Positions 26,767 through 35,621 of a stretch of DNA of 64,000 bases are shown piece after piece. Under the pieces are notes generated by a model, which was given only the letters and a program-made list of their open reading frames with translations, searched no databases and was not told where the DNA came from. The stretch covers positions 109,297-173,296 of the forward strand of contig NZ_QRDV01000010.1 in NCBI RefSeq assembly GCF_003386165.1, in the 5' to 3' direction. The position numbers and the translations under genes are program-made. The DNA comes from Winogradskyella eximia. Its GTDB lineage: Bacteria > Bacteroidota > Bacteroidia > Flavobacteriales > Flavobacteriaceae. Numbering within the stretch: position 1 is the stretch's first letter; every line of letters starts with the position of its first letter.

Positions 26767-26883
26767 TTGAAATTATTTTTAGAATTAAGTGCTAAATATA
26801 CCCAATTAGAACTAACTAAAACCACAAAAGCAGTTATGAATATTGCTTTAGGCTTAGGATTGATAAACCTTTAAGACAAAATC

Positions 26884-27768
26884 CTATTGATCATGTCGTT
26901 GCTCCGCGTACTCATAACCCTCTTTCCACCATTTTTCCATTAAGCGTTTGCTAAAAATCAATGAGTTCTCTGTAAGACTAGTTGGAGTATAATATAAATT
27001 CAATTTTACATTTCTATGTTTTGCTGCTAATTTTCCAATAATGATGTCATTTTTCTCTACTTGATCTAACAAATGACCAAACAGACTAATCATTAATGAA
27101 AATGGGTTTTTTCCTAAAACTTTTTGTTTCCCCAACGTCTCCGCTTCCAAAACAATAGCATCAACTTCGGTTGCTCCACGCCTTATAGCTTCTCTAATAG
27201 GTATTACACTGCCTAGTCCACCATCAGCATACTCATAACCATCAACTTTTGCTAAAGACATAAATGGAATATAGTTACAAGAAATCCATATCCAATTACA
27301 GAATTCCTCGTACGAACACTCTTGAATGGATTTATACTCAACACGATTCATAGACAAGTTTGAAACCGTCACTACAACATCATGCTTTTCTTTTCTAATT
27401 TTTAAATACTCTTCGTAAGTTACATGCTTTCTAATGTGTCTTCTTAAGGCCTTGCTTTCGCCAAAAGTACGTCTCCGTCTCATAAATTGCCAAAGTGAAT
27501 TCACAAAATCAATAGACACATATTCTCTATCTCCTTTTTTTCGTTGTACAAAAGGACTGATACTAAAAATATCGTGCTGCTGTACGTTTGTAAAAATATC
27601 GTAGAGCTTTCCAATTTCATTTACGGCTAAATGTGGCACTAATAGACTTCCTGTAGAAGTCCCTAAAAACATATCGTAATTATGTTTTTCGCGTTCCATT
27701 AAATATTGCGCAACACCACCTGCAAACGCACCTTTACTTCCTCCACCAGATATTACTAAAGCTCGCAT
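26884..27768 (-). CDS. Patatin-like phospholipase
   Basis: A 294-residue serine hydrolase of the patatin family, expected to cleave acyl chains from lipids. The oxyanion motif GGGSKGAF is at residues 8-15, the nucleophile motif GTSTG at 36-40 (Ser38), and the catalytic Asp in DGGLG near residue 182. No signal peptide is visible, so it may act in the cytoplasm. Its start codon overlaps the stop of the M1 peptidase gene by one base, so the two are translationally coupled. Confidence 0.92.
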   Translation of the reverse strand: MRALVISGGGSKGAFAGGVAQYLMEREKHNYDMFLGTSTGSLLVPHLAVNEIGKLYDIFTNVQQHDIFSISPFVQRKKGDREYVSIDFVNSLWQFMRRRRTFGESKALRRHIRKHVTYEEYLKIRKEKHDVVVTVSNLSMNRVEYKSIQECSYEEFCNWIWISCNYIPFMSLAKVDGYEYADGGLGSVIPIREAIRRGATEVDAIVLEAETLGKQKVLGKNPFSLMISLFGHLLDQVEKNDIIIGKLAAKHRNVKLNLYYTPTSLTENSLIFSKRLMEKWWKEGYEYAEQRHDQ

Positions 27769-29735
27769 TAGTTTTTATTTTGTTCTAATTTTTCAGATAA
27801 TTCTTTTGCAAACTTAACCAATCTCCAGTTATGATGTGACTTTGCTGATTCTAAATTCTTTTTACAATCTTCATTACAAGATTTAATTAGATCTAAATAT
27901 TTAAATGCATTAATTCTTACATCTGCATTATATGATGCATCTGTATAATTAACTAACTCATTAAACAACTCATATTTACTATCGGCTTCATAATAAGGTG
28001 TATTTAAATTTAAAACAATCCACAGCATACGCACATTCTTATCACTAAAACCAACGATTTTTCTAGTTTTTGCAAGATATTTAGCACGTTCTAAAGGAAA
28101 ATTCACCCAAAGATTATAAAGTGCTTTCTCAATAGTGATATAAGATTTATCATTAAGCAAAGACTCGTAATCTTCCTTTAACGATGCAGGTATTATAGTT
28201 ACATGTTCCGAAATGGCTTGCCTAACTATAAAACTATTTTTAAAGGTATCTGAAGTCACCAACTCTGGCACTTGCGATATCACCTTTACTTTAGCTTCAT
28301 CTGAAACATAATACTTAAGATAATCTGCACATTTAGAAGATTTAGCTTCACAGTCTACCATTGCATACTCATTTACAAACACGGATTGTCTTTTTAAAAT
28401 TGTAAAAGCTTCATCGTAAGGAAAGGCTTTATTTTTAATCCAGTAATTAACAAAACTCGTTAAGGATTTCCCATACAGTTTTTCAACTTCCTCAATAAAA
28501 TCTGACGTTTCTACATTTTCAAATTGGTACTTATTCAAGTAATTTTTAACAGCTTTCTTAAAAACGACATCACCAACTTTATCTCGTAGCACATGTAAAA
28601 CCCATGCTCCACGTTGATAAAATGTTAAACTACTAGATTTAGGATCTAGTAGTGATGTACCGTTACCCGAAAGATCTTGCCTACTTAAATCAAGTACAGA
28701 CTCAAGCAATTTATAATAGAAGTAATTATCACCAAAAACATCACGCTCTGCCAAAAGTGCATAATAGGTTGCAAATCCTTCTTGTAACCAATGATGTTCA
28801 CCAGATTTAGCTGTCACCAGATCACCAAACCATTGATGCGCCAACTCGTGTGCATTAACGTTTACGTAGTTTTTATCGTTAAAAGCAATAGCATCAACAA
28901 CAAAAGCATCTGAAAAAATTGTAAGACTTGTATTCTCCATACCTGCATATAAAAAATCGTGTACTGGCACTTGCTTATAGTTTTGCCAAGGATAGGCAAC
29001 ACCTATTTCTTCTTCTAAAAAATCGAACATTTGTTTAGAATAGCGATAAGTAGGCTCAACTTTTAAGGAATCTTCGGGATAAAAGTAGTATTCTAACGGA
29101 ATACCACTTTTAGAAGTTTCTGTTTTTTTATTGTATTTACCAATTACTAATGCTGCTAAGTAGCTAGACATTGGTTGTTTCATATCGTATTTCCAAGTCG
29201 TTAAGGAATCTCCAACATGCTTATCTATTAGTTTTCCATTAGCCAAAACCTCATAATCATTTTGGTATGTAATTGAAAAATCATACTCAATTTTATCATT
29301 TACATCATCTAAACTTGGCAACCAATTACTGGTGTATTTGCCCTGTCCTTGCGTCCAGATTTGATTGTCATTATCCCTATTAAGAAAATAAAGTGCCTTT
29401 TTAGGATTAGCTTCAAATTTTAAACTTAAAACATTGTCTTTAGAAGGCTTAAACTTATGAATCAACCAAAACTTATCGTTCTCAACATAATAATTAATGC
29501 TATCATTATTATTCAACGACACTATGTAACCATTAATATTTTTCGAATCTAAAAATATAGAATCAACTGGCTTGAGTACATCAAACATATAATCTACCTT
29601 ACCTGTTACCTTTTTTAAATTTTCATCAAAAGCATCTAGCGAAACTTCGGCTTTCTTAAAATCTACATATTCTGTTTGCTGAGCATAAAGAACACTCGAT
29701 ACAAATACATAAAATACAACAACAATTTTCTTCAT
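27768..29735 (-). CDS. M1-family metallopeptidase (aminopeptidase)
   Basis: A 655-residue exported zinc aminopeptidase. Signal peptide 1-19 (ending LYAQ). The substrate motif GAMEN appears as AGMENTS (about 264-270). The zinc motif HELAHQWFGD starts at about residue 296, with the third ligand Glu in WLQEGFATY (about 318). The C-terminal helical domain lacks a full ERAP1-like length. It is the first gene of a two-gene unit with the patatin. It probably digests peptides in the periplasm. Confidence 0.92.
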   Translation of the reverse strand: MKKIVVVFYVFVSSVLYAQQTEYVDFKKAEVSLDAFDENLKKVTGKVDYMFDVLKPVDSIFLDSKNINGYIVSLNNNDSINYYVENDKFWLIHKFKPSKDNVLSLKFEANPKKALYFLNRDNDNQIWTQGQGKYTSNWLPSLDDVNDKIEYDFSITYQNDYEVLANGKLIDKHVGDSLTTWKYDMKQPMSSYLAALVIGKYNKKTETSKSGIPLEYYFYPEDSLKVEPTYRYSKQMFDFLEEEIGVAYPWQNYKQVPVHDFLYAGMENTSLTIFSDAFVVDAIAFNDKNYVNVNAHELAHQWFGDLVTAKSGEHHWLQEGFATYYALLAERDVFGDNYFYYKLLESVLDLSRQDLSGNGTSLLDPKSSSLTFYQRGAWVLHVLRDKVGDVVFKKAVKNYLNKYQFENVETSDFIEEVEKLYGKSLTSFVNYWIKNKAFPYDEAFTILKRQSVFVNEYAMVDCEAKSSKCADYLKYYVSDEAKVKVISQVPELVTSDTFKNSFIVRQAISEHVTIIPASLKEDYESLLNDKSYITIEKALYNLWVNFPLERAKYLAKTRKIVGFSDKNVRMLWIVLNLNTPYYEADSKYELFNELVNYTDASYNADVRINAFKYLDLIKSCNEDCKKNLESAKSHHNWRLVKFAKELSEKLEQNKN

Positions 29736-30079
29736 AAATTAAAAATAAGCAAGAATAAGACCAAAATACAATATTAAGTCATTGCAGAGAAGCCTCACTC
29801 AAATTATATGATTTCTATCTTTGATAATAGCCAAATAAAAACACGAAATTTATTCTGTCTTGTATATTTAAACTAGACATAATTATAAATATTAAATGAC
29901 AATTCTTTCTAAGCAACATTAAGCAAAAACCGAAAAAAGAATGATCTTATTGTGTCCTTAAATGGCTAAAAAAAAACTTATCAACTAAATGATAAATATC
30001 ATTATAACTTTAACATTTAATCTCTACATTTATATAACAATTAGCTCTAAATAACTAATACCTCATTAAAACAAATATA
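29736..30079. other. Divergent intergenic region with an operator-like palindrome array
   Basis: There is no gene in these 344 bases between the divergent M1 peptidase and acyltransferase genes. At 29978-30002 are alternating half-sites: TTATCA (29978-29983), TGATAA (29990-29995) and TATCAT (29997-30002). They make a perfect ATGATA-AA-TATCAT palindrome at 29989-30002. It lies about 78 bases before the acyltransferase ATG. The promoter for that gene is not clear; TACATTTA near 30024-30031 is a weak -7 candidate. Confidence 0.55.
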
Positions 30080-30682
30080 ATGAACACCAACCCATTTGAA
30101 ATTGGCTATTACTATGACGATGAATTAAAATCATTGGGATTTAAATCTATTGGTTCTAATGTTAAGATTGCCAAGAATTGTTTAATTGTTGGTATTCCAA
30201 ACATCTCAATTGGCAACAATGTAATTATTGATTCTTTTTGCTCAATTATAGCTTCTGGAAAAGGTTATTTAACAATAGGTTCTTATGTACATGTTGCATC
30301 CTTTTGTCATTTACTAGCTTCTGAAGGCATTGAATTAAAGGATTTCTGCGGAATATCTCAAGGTGTAAAAATATATAGTAAAACAGATGATTACTCTGGA
30401 AATTCACTAACAAACCCAACAATTCCTAACACCTATAAATCTATAAAGAAAGGAAAAGTTATAATTAACGAGCATAGCATTATTGGCGCAGGTTGTGTTA
30501 TTCTTCCTAACGTTACTATTGGCGAAGGTACGTCGGTTGGAGCCTTATCACTTATTGGGTCTAATTTAGACTCATGGACCATCTATGTTGGTAATCCTCT
30601 AAAAAAACTCACAAAGAGATCTAAAAACTTATTACAAAAAAAACAAGATTTCCTTGCTGATTTAGAACAAAACAAGAACTAA
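30080..30682 (+). CDS. Left-handed beta-helix (hexapeptide) acyltransferase
   Basis: A 200-residue protein made of hexapeptide repeats (SIGNNVIIDSFCSI, LTIGSYVHVASFCHLL, GKVIINEHSIIGAGCVILPNVTIGEGTSVGALSLI) ending with the GNPLKKL segment that corresponds to the GNPAK end of WcaF/NodL/VatD-like acetyltransferases. The catalytic His is probably in SYVHVASFCHLLASEG. It transfers an acyl group from CoA, or possibly from the ACP encoded next, to a sugar or amine. It lies 124 bases upstream of the acyl carrier protein gene on the same strand, and is probably part of the same pathway. Confidence 0.88.
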   Translation: MNTNPFEIGYYYDDELKSLGFKSIGSNVKIAKNCLIVGIPNISIGNNVIIDSFCSIIASGKGYLTIGSYVHVASFCHLLASEGIELKDFCGISQGVKIYSKTDDYSGNSLTNPTIPNTYKSIKKGKVIINEHSIIGAGCVILPNVTIGEGTSVGALSLIGSNLDSWTIYVGNPLKKLTKRSKNLLQKKQDFLADLEQNKN

Positions 30683-30742
30683 TTACGATACATGCATTTC
30701 AGCGTCAAAATGTATTAATTAATCAAATTTAATATGTAAAAA

Positions 30743-30773
30743 TTGATGCAAGTATCACATTTAACTATCTTTA
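30743..30773 (+). promoter_or_regulatory. Promoter of the ACP-asnB-nadE-like-ligase unit
   Basis: TTG (30743-30745) is followed after 20 bases by TATCTTTA (30766-30773, seven of eight matches to TAnnTTTG). Expected start near 30781, about 26 bases before the ACP start codon. This would separate the four-gene unit from the upstream acyltransferase. Confidence 0.5.
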
Positions 30774-30806
30774 ATATGCCTATTATTTTTATTAACTCCA
30801 AACTAA

Positions 30807-31070
30807 ATGAACAACACTATGATGAATGTAGACACAGACCTAAAATCTAAGATAAAAGACTACATTATTGAATCTACATTAGACGATGTAGAAAAAATAA
30901 ATGACAATACACTTATTTTTGAAGAAGGCATCCTTGACTCTATGGGATTACTGTTTTTAATTGAATTTTTAAAGGATGAATTCAATATTGAAACTAATGA
31001 TGAAGAACTTGTAGTTGAAAATTTTCAATCTATCAATAGTATTTTGAATTTCGTAGAACAAAAGATTTAA
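30807..31070 (+). CDS. Acyl carrier protein
   Basis: An 87-residue acidic four-helix carrier protein. The phosphopantetheine attachment motif DSMG places the modified Ser at residue 45 (ILDSMGLLFLIEFLKDEF). It differs from the fatty-acid ACP (usually DSLD/DSLDTVEL) and resembles specialised ACPs that carry an acyl or aminoacyl group for secondary pathways. It is followed after 24 bases by an asnB-type gene and then by a nadE-like gene and an adenylating ligase, which presumably loads it. Confidence 0.92.
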   Translation: MNNTMMNVDTDLKSKIKDYIIESTLDDVEKINDNTLIFEEGILDSMGLLFLIEFLKDEFNIETNDEELVVENFQSINSILNFVEQKI

Positions 31071-31094
31071 TTTATAATTTATAAATCTCGTATT

Positions 31095-33092
31095 ATGTGT
31101 GGGATTTCTGGCTTTTATAATTGTAATTTAAGTCCAGACAATAAAACTAATATATTAAGGCATATGCTTACAAGAATTAAGCATAGAGGACCTGATGAAA
31201 GTGGAATTTACCTAGCTAAAAAAGTTGGGCTTGGTAGCGTTCGCCTAAGCATAGTAGACTTAGCAACAGGCACAATGCCATTGTCTAATGCCGACGAGTC
31301 ATTATGGATTGTATTTAATGGCGAAATCTTTAACCATATAGAATTAAGAGAAGAACTATTAGCAAAAAACCACACCTTCAAAACACAAAGCGACACGGAA
31401 GTAATTGTTCATTTATATGAAGAATACGGTCCGGAGTTTCTTAATAAATTAAATGGCCAATTCGCTATTGCTATTTGGGATAAAACTAAACAAGAATTAT
31501 TTTTAGCAAGAGACAGAGTTGGTATTAGACCACTGTTTTACACCACAATTGGAAACACTTTTGTATTTGCTTCTGAAATTAAATCCTTTTTAGAATTCCC
31601 TGGGTTTCATCCAAAGATTTCCGAAAAAACATTATCAGAATATTTCACATTTTGGACATCATTATCCGCTGACACAATTTTTGAAGGAGTCTCTGAGTTG
31701 CCGCCAGGAAGCTACATGACTATTAATGCGCATTCAAAATCCATTAAAACCTACTGGAAGCTACCTATTACAAAGCCGAACGAATATCAATTTAACACTC
31801 CAAAAGAAGCCGCAGAAGCGTTTGAAACTATATTTACTGATGCTGTAAAATTAAGATTAAGAGCAGATGTACCAGTTGCAGCCTATTTGAGTGGCGGCTT
31901 AGACTCTAGTATTACTACGGCTTTTATAAAAAAAATATCACCAAATAATCTTCGTACTTTTTCAATTGGTTTTACGGAAAAAGATTTTGACGAGTCATCA
32001 TACCAAAACATTGCTAGAGATTATTTTGAGATACAGCATTCTAGCGTCACCTGCACCCCTAAAGACATTTCAGATAGTTTTAAAAATGTCGTTTGGCACG
32101 CAGAAGCACCACTGCTACGTACAGCTCCTACTCCAATGAGTATATTAGCCAAAAGCGTAAGAGATCAGAATATCAAAGTGGTGATTACCGGAGAAGGTGC
32201 AGATGAACTTTTTGGAGGTTACAACATATTTAAAGAAACCAAGATTAAACACTTTTGGGCTAAAGATCCGCAATCTAAGTATCGTCCATTGTTGCTAAAA
32301 AAACTATATCCATATATTCCACAAATTAGCAAAGCGAATAACAACATATTAAAACTCTTTTTTGGATATAAACTGAGCGAGACCTCATCACCTATTTACT
32401 CACATTTATTGCGATGGAATAACACCTCTCGCATCAATAATTACTTATCTAAAGACTATAAAATAGCCATTTCTAATTACCATCCAATTTCTAAAATTGA
32501 AGAACAATTAAAAGACCAACTAAACGGTTACGATTACCTCACAAAAGCGCAGTGGATTGAGATGACCTTTTTTATGTCTAAATATTTATTGTCTTCACAA
32601 GGAGATCGCATGGGAATGGCAAACTCTATAGAAGGTCGCTATCCATTTTTAGACCACAGAGTGATTGAGTTTTGCATGCAATTAAATCCAGATCTAAAAC
32701 TTAAAGGCCTAAATGAGAAATATCTTTTAAAATATATGATGAAAGGCAGAATCCCAGAATCCATATTAAACAGATCTAAACAAGCCTATAGAGCACCAAT
32801 AAGAAGTACTTTCTTTTCTGAAGAGATGCCTCCCTATTTAAGCAGCATGTTATCTGAAGAAAACATTACAGGTTATGGAATTTTTAATCTAGACTTTGTA
32901 AATCAGCTCATAAATAAAATGAAACTAAACAAACAAGTTTCTGAAATTGATAATATGGCAATTACAGCCGTTTTATCAACTCAAATATTATATGACCTAT
33001 TTATTAATAAATCAATTCCAAAACTACAAGAGCATGAGCTCGTAATACTGAATAAAACAATAATAGATTCATCAACTATAACAATAAACTAA
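31095..33092 (+). CDS. asnB: Asparagine-synthase-type glutamine amidotransferase
   Basis: A 665-residue class II amidotransferase. The N-terminal Ntn glutaminase starts MCGISGF with the catalytic Cys2, followed by RLSIVDL, FNGEIFNH and SDTEVIVH. The ATP-pyrophosphatase PP-loop SGGLDSS is at residues 266-272, with GEGADELFGGY at about 365. Family members make asparagine or amidate other carboxylates. The position between a specialised ACP and a NadE-like gene suggests a dedicated substrate rather than plain asparagine synthesis. This is close to amidotransferases found in exosortase-linked and polysaccharide clusters, a comparison made from memory. Confidence 0.9.
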   Translation: MCGISGFYNCNLSPDNKTNILRHMLTRIKHRGPDESGIYLAKKVGLGSVRLSIVDLATGTMPLSNADESLWIVFNGEIFNHIELREELLAKNHTFKTQSDTEVIVHLYEEYGPEFLNKLNGQFAIAIWDKTKQELFLARDRVGIRPLFYTTIGNTFVFASEIKSFLEFPGFHPKISEKTLSEYFTFWTSLSADTIFEGVSELPPGSYMTINAHSKSIKTYWKLPITKPNEYQFNTPKEAAEAFETIFTDAVKLRLRADVPVAAYLSGGLDSSITTAFIKKISPNNLRTFSIGFTEKDFDESSYQNIARDYFEIQHSSVTCTPKDISDSFKNVVWHAEAPLLRTAPTPMSILAKSVRDQNIKVVITGEGADELFGGYNIFKETKIKHFWAKDPQSKYRPLLLKKLYPYIPQISKANNNILKLFFGYKLSETSSPIYSHLLRWNNTSRINNYLSKDYKIAISNYHPISKIEEQLKDQLNGYDYLTKAQWIEMTFFMSKYLLSSQGDRMGMANSIEGRYPFLDHRVIEFCMQLNPDLKLKGLNEKYLLKYMMKGRIPESILNRSKQAYRAPIRSTFFSEEMPPYLSSMLSEENITGYGIFNLDFVNQLINKMKLNKQVSEIDNMAITAVLSTQILYDLFINKSIPKLQEHELVILNKTIIDSSTITIN

Positions 33093-33094
33093 TT

Positions 33095-34075
33095 ATGAAA
33101 ACACCAAATAAACCTTTTTCTAAAGACATATTGCATATTGAAAATATTGAAATCGTTTGCAATGACATCATAAAAAAACTAAAAACAGATGTTGCAAAAA
33201 AATTGCAACGTAGAGGTGCTGTGATTGGCATTAGCGGAGGCATTGACTCATCTGTTTGTTTGGCATTATCAGCTAAAGCTTTTGGACCAAATAAGGTTAC
33301 AGCCATCATGCTGCCTGAACAAGACTCAAGTGATGACAGCAGAATACTTGCCGAAAAATTAGCAGCAAAATTTGATGTTACTGACACCTTAGTAGAGGAT
33401 ATTACACAAGCTTTAAATGGTTTTGGCTGCTACCAAAGACGAGATGAAGCTATCGCTAGAGTTATTACTGATTTTAACCCAACTGTTGATAAAGCAAAAA
33501 TTGAAATAAAACAAGAGGCAGCCTCTAATTTACCACCAGCCTTTTCCGTAACGGTTATAAAACCAAATGGAGAAGTTATAAGTAAATTATTACCCGTTAG
33601 AGAATACCTTCAAATTGTAGCATCTACAAACTTTAAACAACGCAGCCGAATGAGCATGCTTTATTATCACGCAGAACGGTTACATTATGCCGTAATTGGC
33701 ACACCAAACAAACACGAAGTAGAACAAGGCTTCTTTGTTAAACATGGTGATGGAGCTGCAGATGTAATGCCAATTGGTCATTTATACAAAACACAAGTTT
33801 ATCAAATCGCAAAACATTTAGGAGTACCTCAAGAAATTATAGACAGAACACCTACCACAGATACCTATACCGCAGAACAAACCCAAGAAGATTTCTTTTA
33901 TCAAATGCCATTTAAACAAATGGATCTCATGTGGTATGGTTGGGAGAACAACTATTCAGCTGAAGAAGTTAGTAAAGTGATGAATAAAACTAAAGAAGAG
34001 ATTGAGAGCATCTATAAAAACTTTGAGCGCAAAAAAAAGACTACCGAATACTTAAGAATGCGACCAATATTTTAA
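33095..34075 (+). CDS. nadE: NAD-synthase-like ATP pyrophosphatase
   Basis: A 326-residue member of the ammonia-dependent NAD synthase family; the PP-loop SGGIDSSV begins at residue 47. It starts 2 bases after the asnB-type gene. Residues about 100-180 contain an insertion with QRRDEAIARVITDFNPTV and the C-terminal part TPTTDTYTAEQTQEDFFYQMPFKQMDLMWYG replaces the usual PSADLWxGQTDExELG segment. This marks a divergent subgroup seen together with asnB and ACP genes. It may really make NAD, or it may use the same adenylation-amidation chemistry on another acid. Either reading is inference. Confidence 0.85.
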   Translation: MKTPNKPFSKDILHIENIEIVCNDIIKKLKTDVAKKLQRRGAVIGISGGIDSSVCLALSAKAFGPNKVTAIMLPEQDSSDDSRILAEKLAAKFDVTDTLVEDITQALNGFGCYQRRDEAIARVITDFNPTVDKAKIEIKQEAASNLPPAFSVTVIKPNGEVISKLLPVREYLQIVASTNFKQRSRMSMLYYHAERLHYAVIGTPNKHEVEQGFFVKHGDGAADVMPIGHLYKTQVYQIAKHLGVPQEIIDRTPTTDTYTAEQTQEDFFYQMPFKQMDLMWYGWENNYSAEEVSKVMNKTKEEIESIYKNFERKKKTTEYLRMRPIF

Positions 34076-34087
34076 AAACCTATTCTT

Positions 34088-35548
34088 ATGAATGTTTTTG
34101 ATTACCTGTTTAACACCTCTAAAAATCTTGATAAGGATTTCTTATTAGGCTCAAAAGAAACAGCCTCTTTTAAAAAATTATATAACGATAGTTTAAGTCT
34201 TGCATCGTACTTAAGAGATTCCGTAGGCGAAGGTCAAAACATCCTATTAATAAGTTCAAACTCTGCTTTTTTTATAACCGCCTATTTAGGAATTTTAAAA
34301 TCTGGAAATACATGTGTTCCTATAGATTTTTCTATTGAACAAAGTAATTTAGATTACATAATTGACACTACAGAAAGTAAAACCATTTTTGTAGATAAAT
34401 TAGCGCAACGAAAATTAGAATTCAATTCAGAAATCAATCTAATTGACGAAAACAAAAAACCACAACTAATTAAAAATAAAATAAATAAAACCATTACCTC
34501 AACTATTAGTTTAAATACTATTGCAGAGATAATTTTTACTTCTGGCTCTACAGGAAAACCCAAAGGCGTCATGATTAGCCATCATAATATCATATCAAAC
34601 ACTAATTCTATAATTGAATATCTTAAGCTGAGCTCCAAGGACATTATGGCAGTTGTATTGCCGTTCTATTACTGTTATGGCCTATCATTATTACATACAC
34701 ATTTAAAAGTTGGAGGTTCAATTGTTATAAACAATAATTTTATGTTTCTAGGAACAGTAATCAACGATTTAAAAAACTATAATTGCACTGGTTTTGCTGG
34801 AGTTCCTAGTCATTTTCAAATCCTATTAAAAAAATCGCAATCTTTTAAAACTGAAGCATTCCCAAGTTTAAGATATGCGACACAAGCTGGCGGAAAACTA
34901 CATTCCGTTTTTATTGACGAATTCACAACAACACTCCCTACCAAAGAGCTCTTTATCATGTACGGACAAACTGAAGCCACAGCGCGCTTAACTTATTTAC
35001 CTCCAGAATTCATAAAAACAAAAATAAGTTCTATAGGAAAAGCCATACCAAATGTTGAATTAAAAATTATTAATAAGAATGGGGAAATCACAAAAACCAA
35101 CGAAGAAGGCGAATTATTAGCGCGTGGAGAAAACATTATGTTAGGTTATTACAAAGATGAAACAGCAACCAACCTAGCCATAAAAAATGGCTGGCTCCAC
35201 ACTGGTGATTTAGCGAGAATAGACGACGATGGTTTTATATACATTGTAGCACGTAAAAAAGAAATCATAAAAGCAGGTGGAAAAAGAATAAGTCCAAAAG
35301 AAATTGAAGAAGTAATTCTATCTATACCAGAAGTCATAGACTGTACAATCTCTGGTTACGAAGACGACCTTCTAGGAGAAGCCATACAAGCTATAATCAC
35401 ACTTAACACTTCAATTAACGAAAACGAAATAAAGGAAAGCATATTAAAAAAATGCGCCAAAAACTTAGCCTTTTACAAAATACCTCAAAGGATTATTTTT
35501 GAAAAAACGATACAAATGAGTGCTACCGGCAAGAAAAAGATTAATTAA
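34088..35548 (+). CDS. Acyl-adenylating (AMP-forming) ligase
   Basis: A 486-residue ANL-superfamily enzyme that activates a carboxylic acid as an acyl adenylate and transfers it to CoA or a carrier protein. The P-loop TSGSTGKPKGVMISH is at residues 151-165, the A5 motif MYGQTEATARL at about 295, the A7 motif GWLHTGDLARID at about 370, the A8 hinge ARKKEIIKAGGKRISPKEIE at about 387, and the catalytic Lys in SATGKKKI at the C-terminus. Twelve bases separate it from the nadE-like gene. The neighbouring ACP is the likely acceptor. The acid substrate cannot be read from the sequence. Confidence 0.92.
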   Translation: MNVFDYLFNTSKNLDKDFLLGSKETASFKKLYNDSLSLASYLRDSVGEGQNILLISSNSAFFITAYLGILKSGNTCVPIDFSIEQSNLDYIIDTTESKTIFVDKLAQRKLEFNSEINLIDENKKPQLIKNKINKTITSTISLNTIAEIIFTSGSTGKPKGVMISHHNIISNTNSIIEYLKLSSKDIMAVVLPFYYCYGLSLLHTHLKVGGSIVINNNFMFLGTVINDLKNYNCTGFAGVPSHFQILLKKSQSFKTEAFPSLRYATQAGGKLHSVFIDEFTTTLPTKELFIMYGQTEATARLTYLPPEFIKTKISSIGKAIPNVELKIINKNGEITKTNEEGELLARGENIMLGYYKDETATNLAIKNGWLHTGDLARIDDDGFIYIVARKKEIIKAGGKRISPKEIEEVILSIPEVIDCTISGYEDDLLGEAIQAIITLNTSINENEIKESILKKCAKNLAFYKIPQRIIFEKTIQMSATGKKKIN

Positions 35549-35621
35549 ATTCTACAATTAAGACTCCTACGTTTTCAGACACAACAAAATCAACTGGTTT
35601 GTAAACTTATTCGATAGGATA

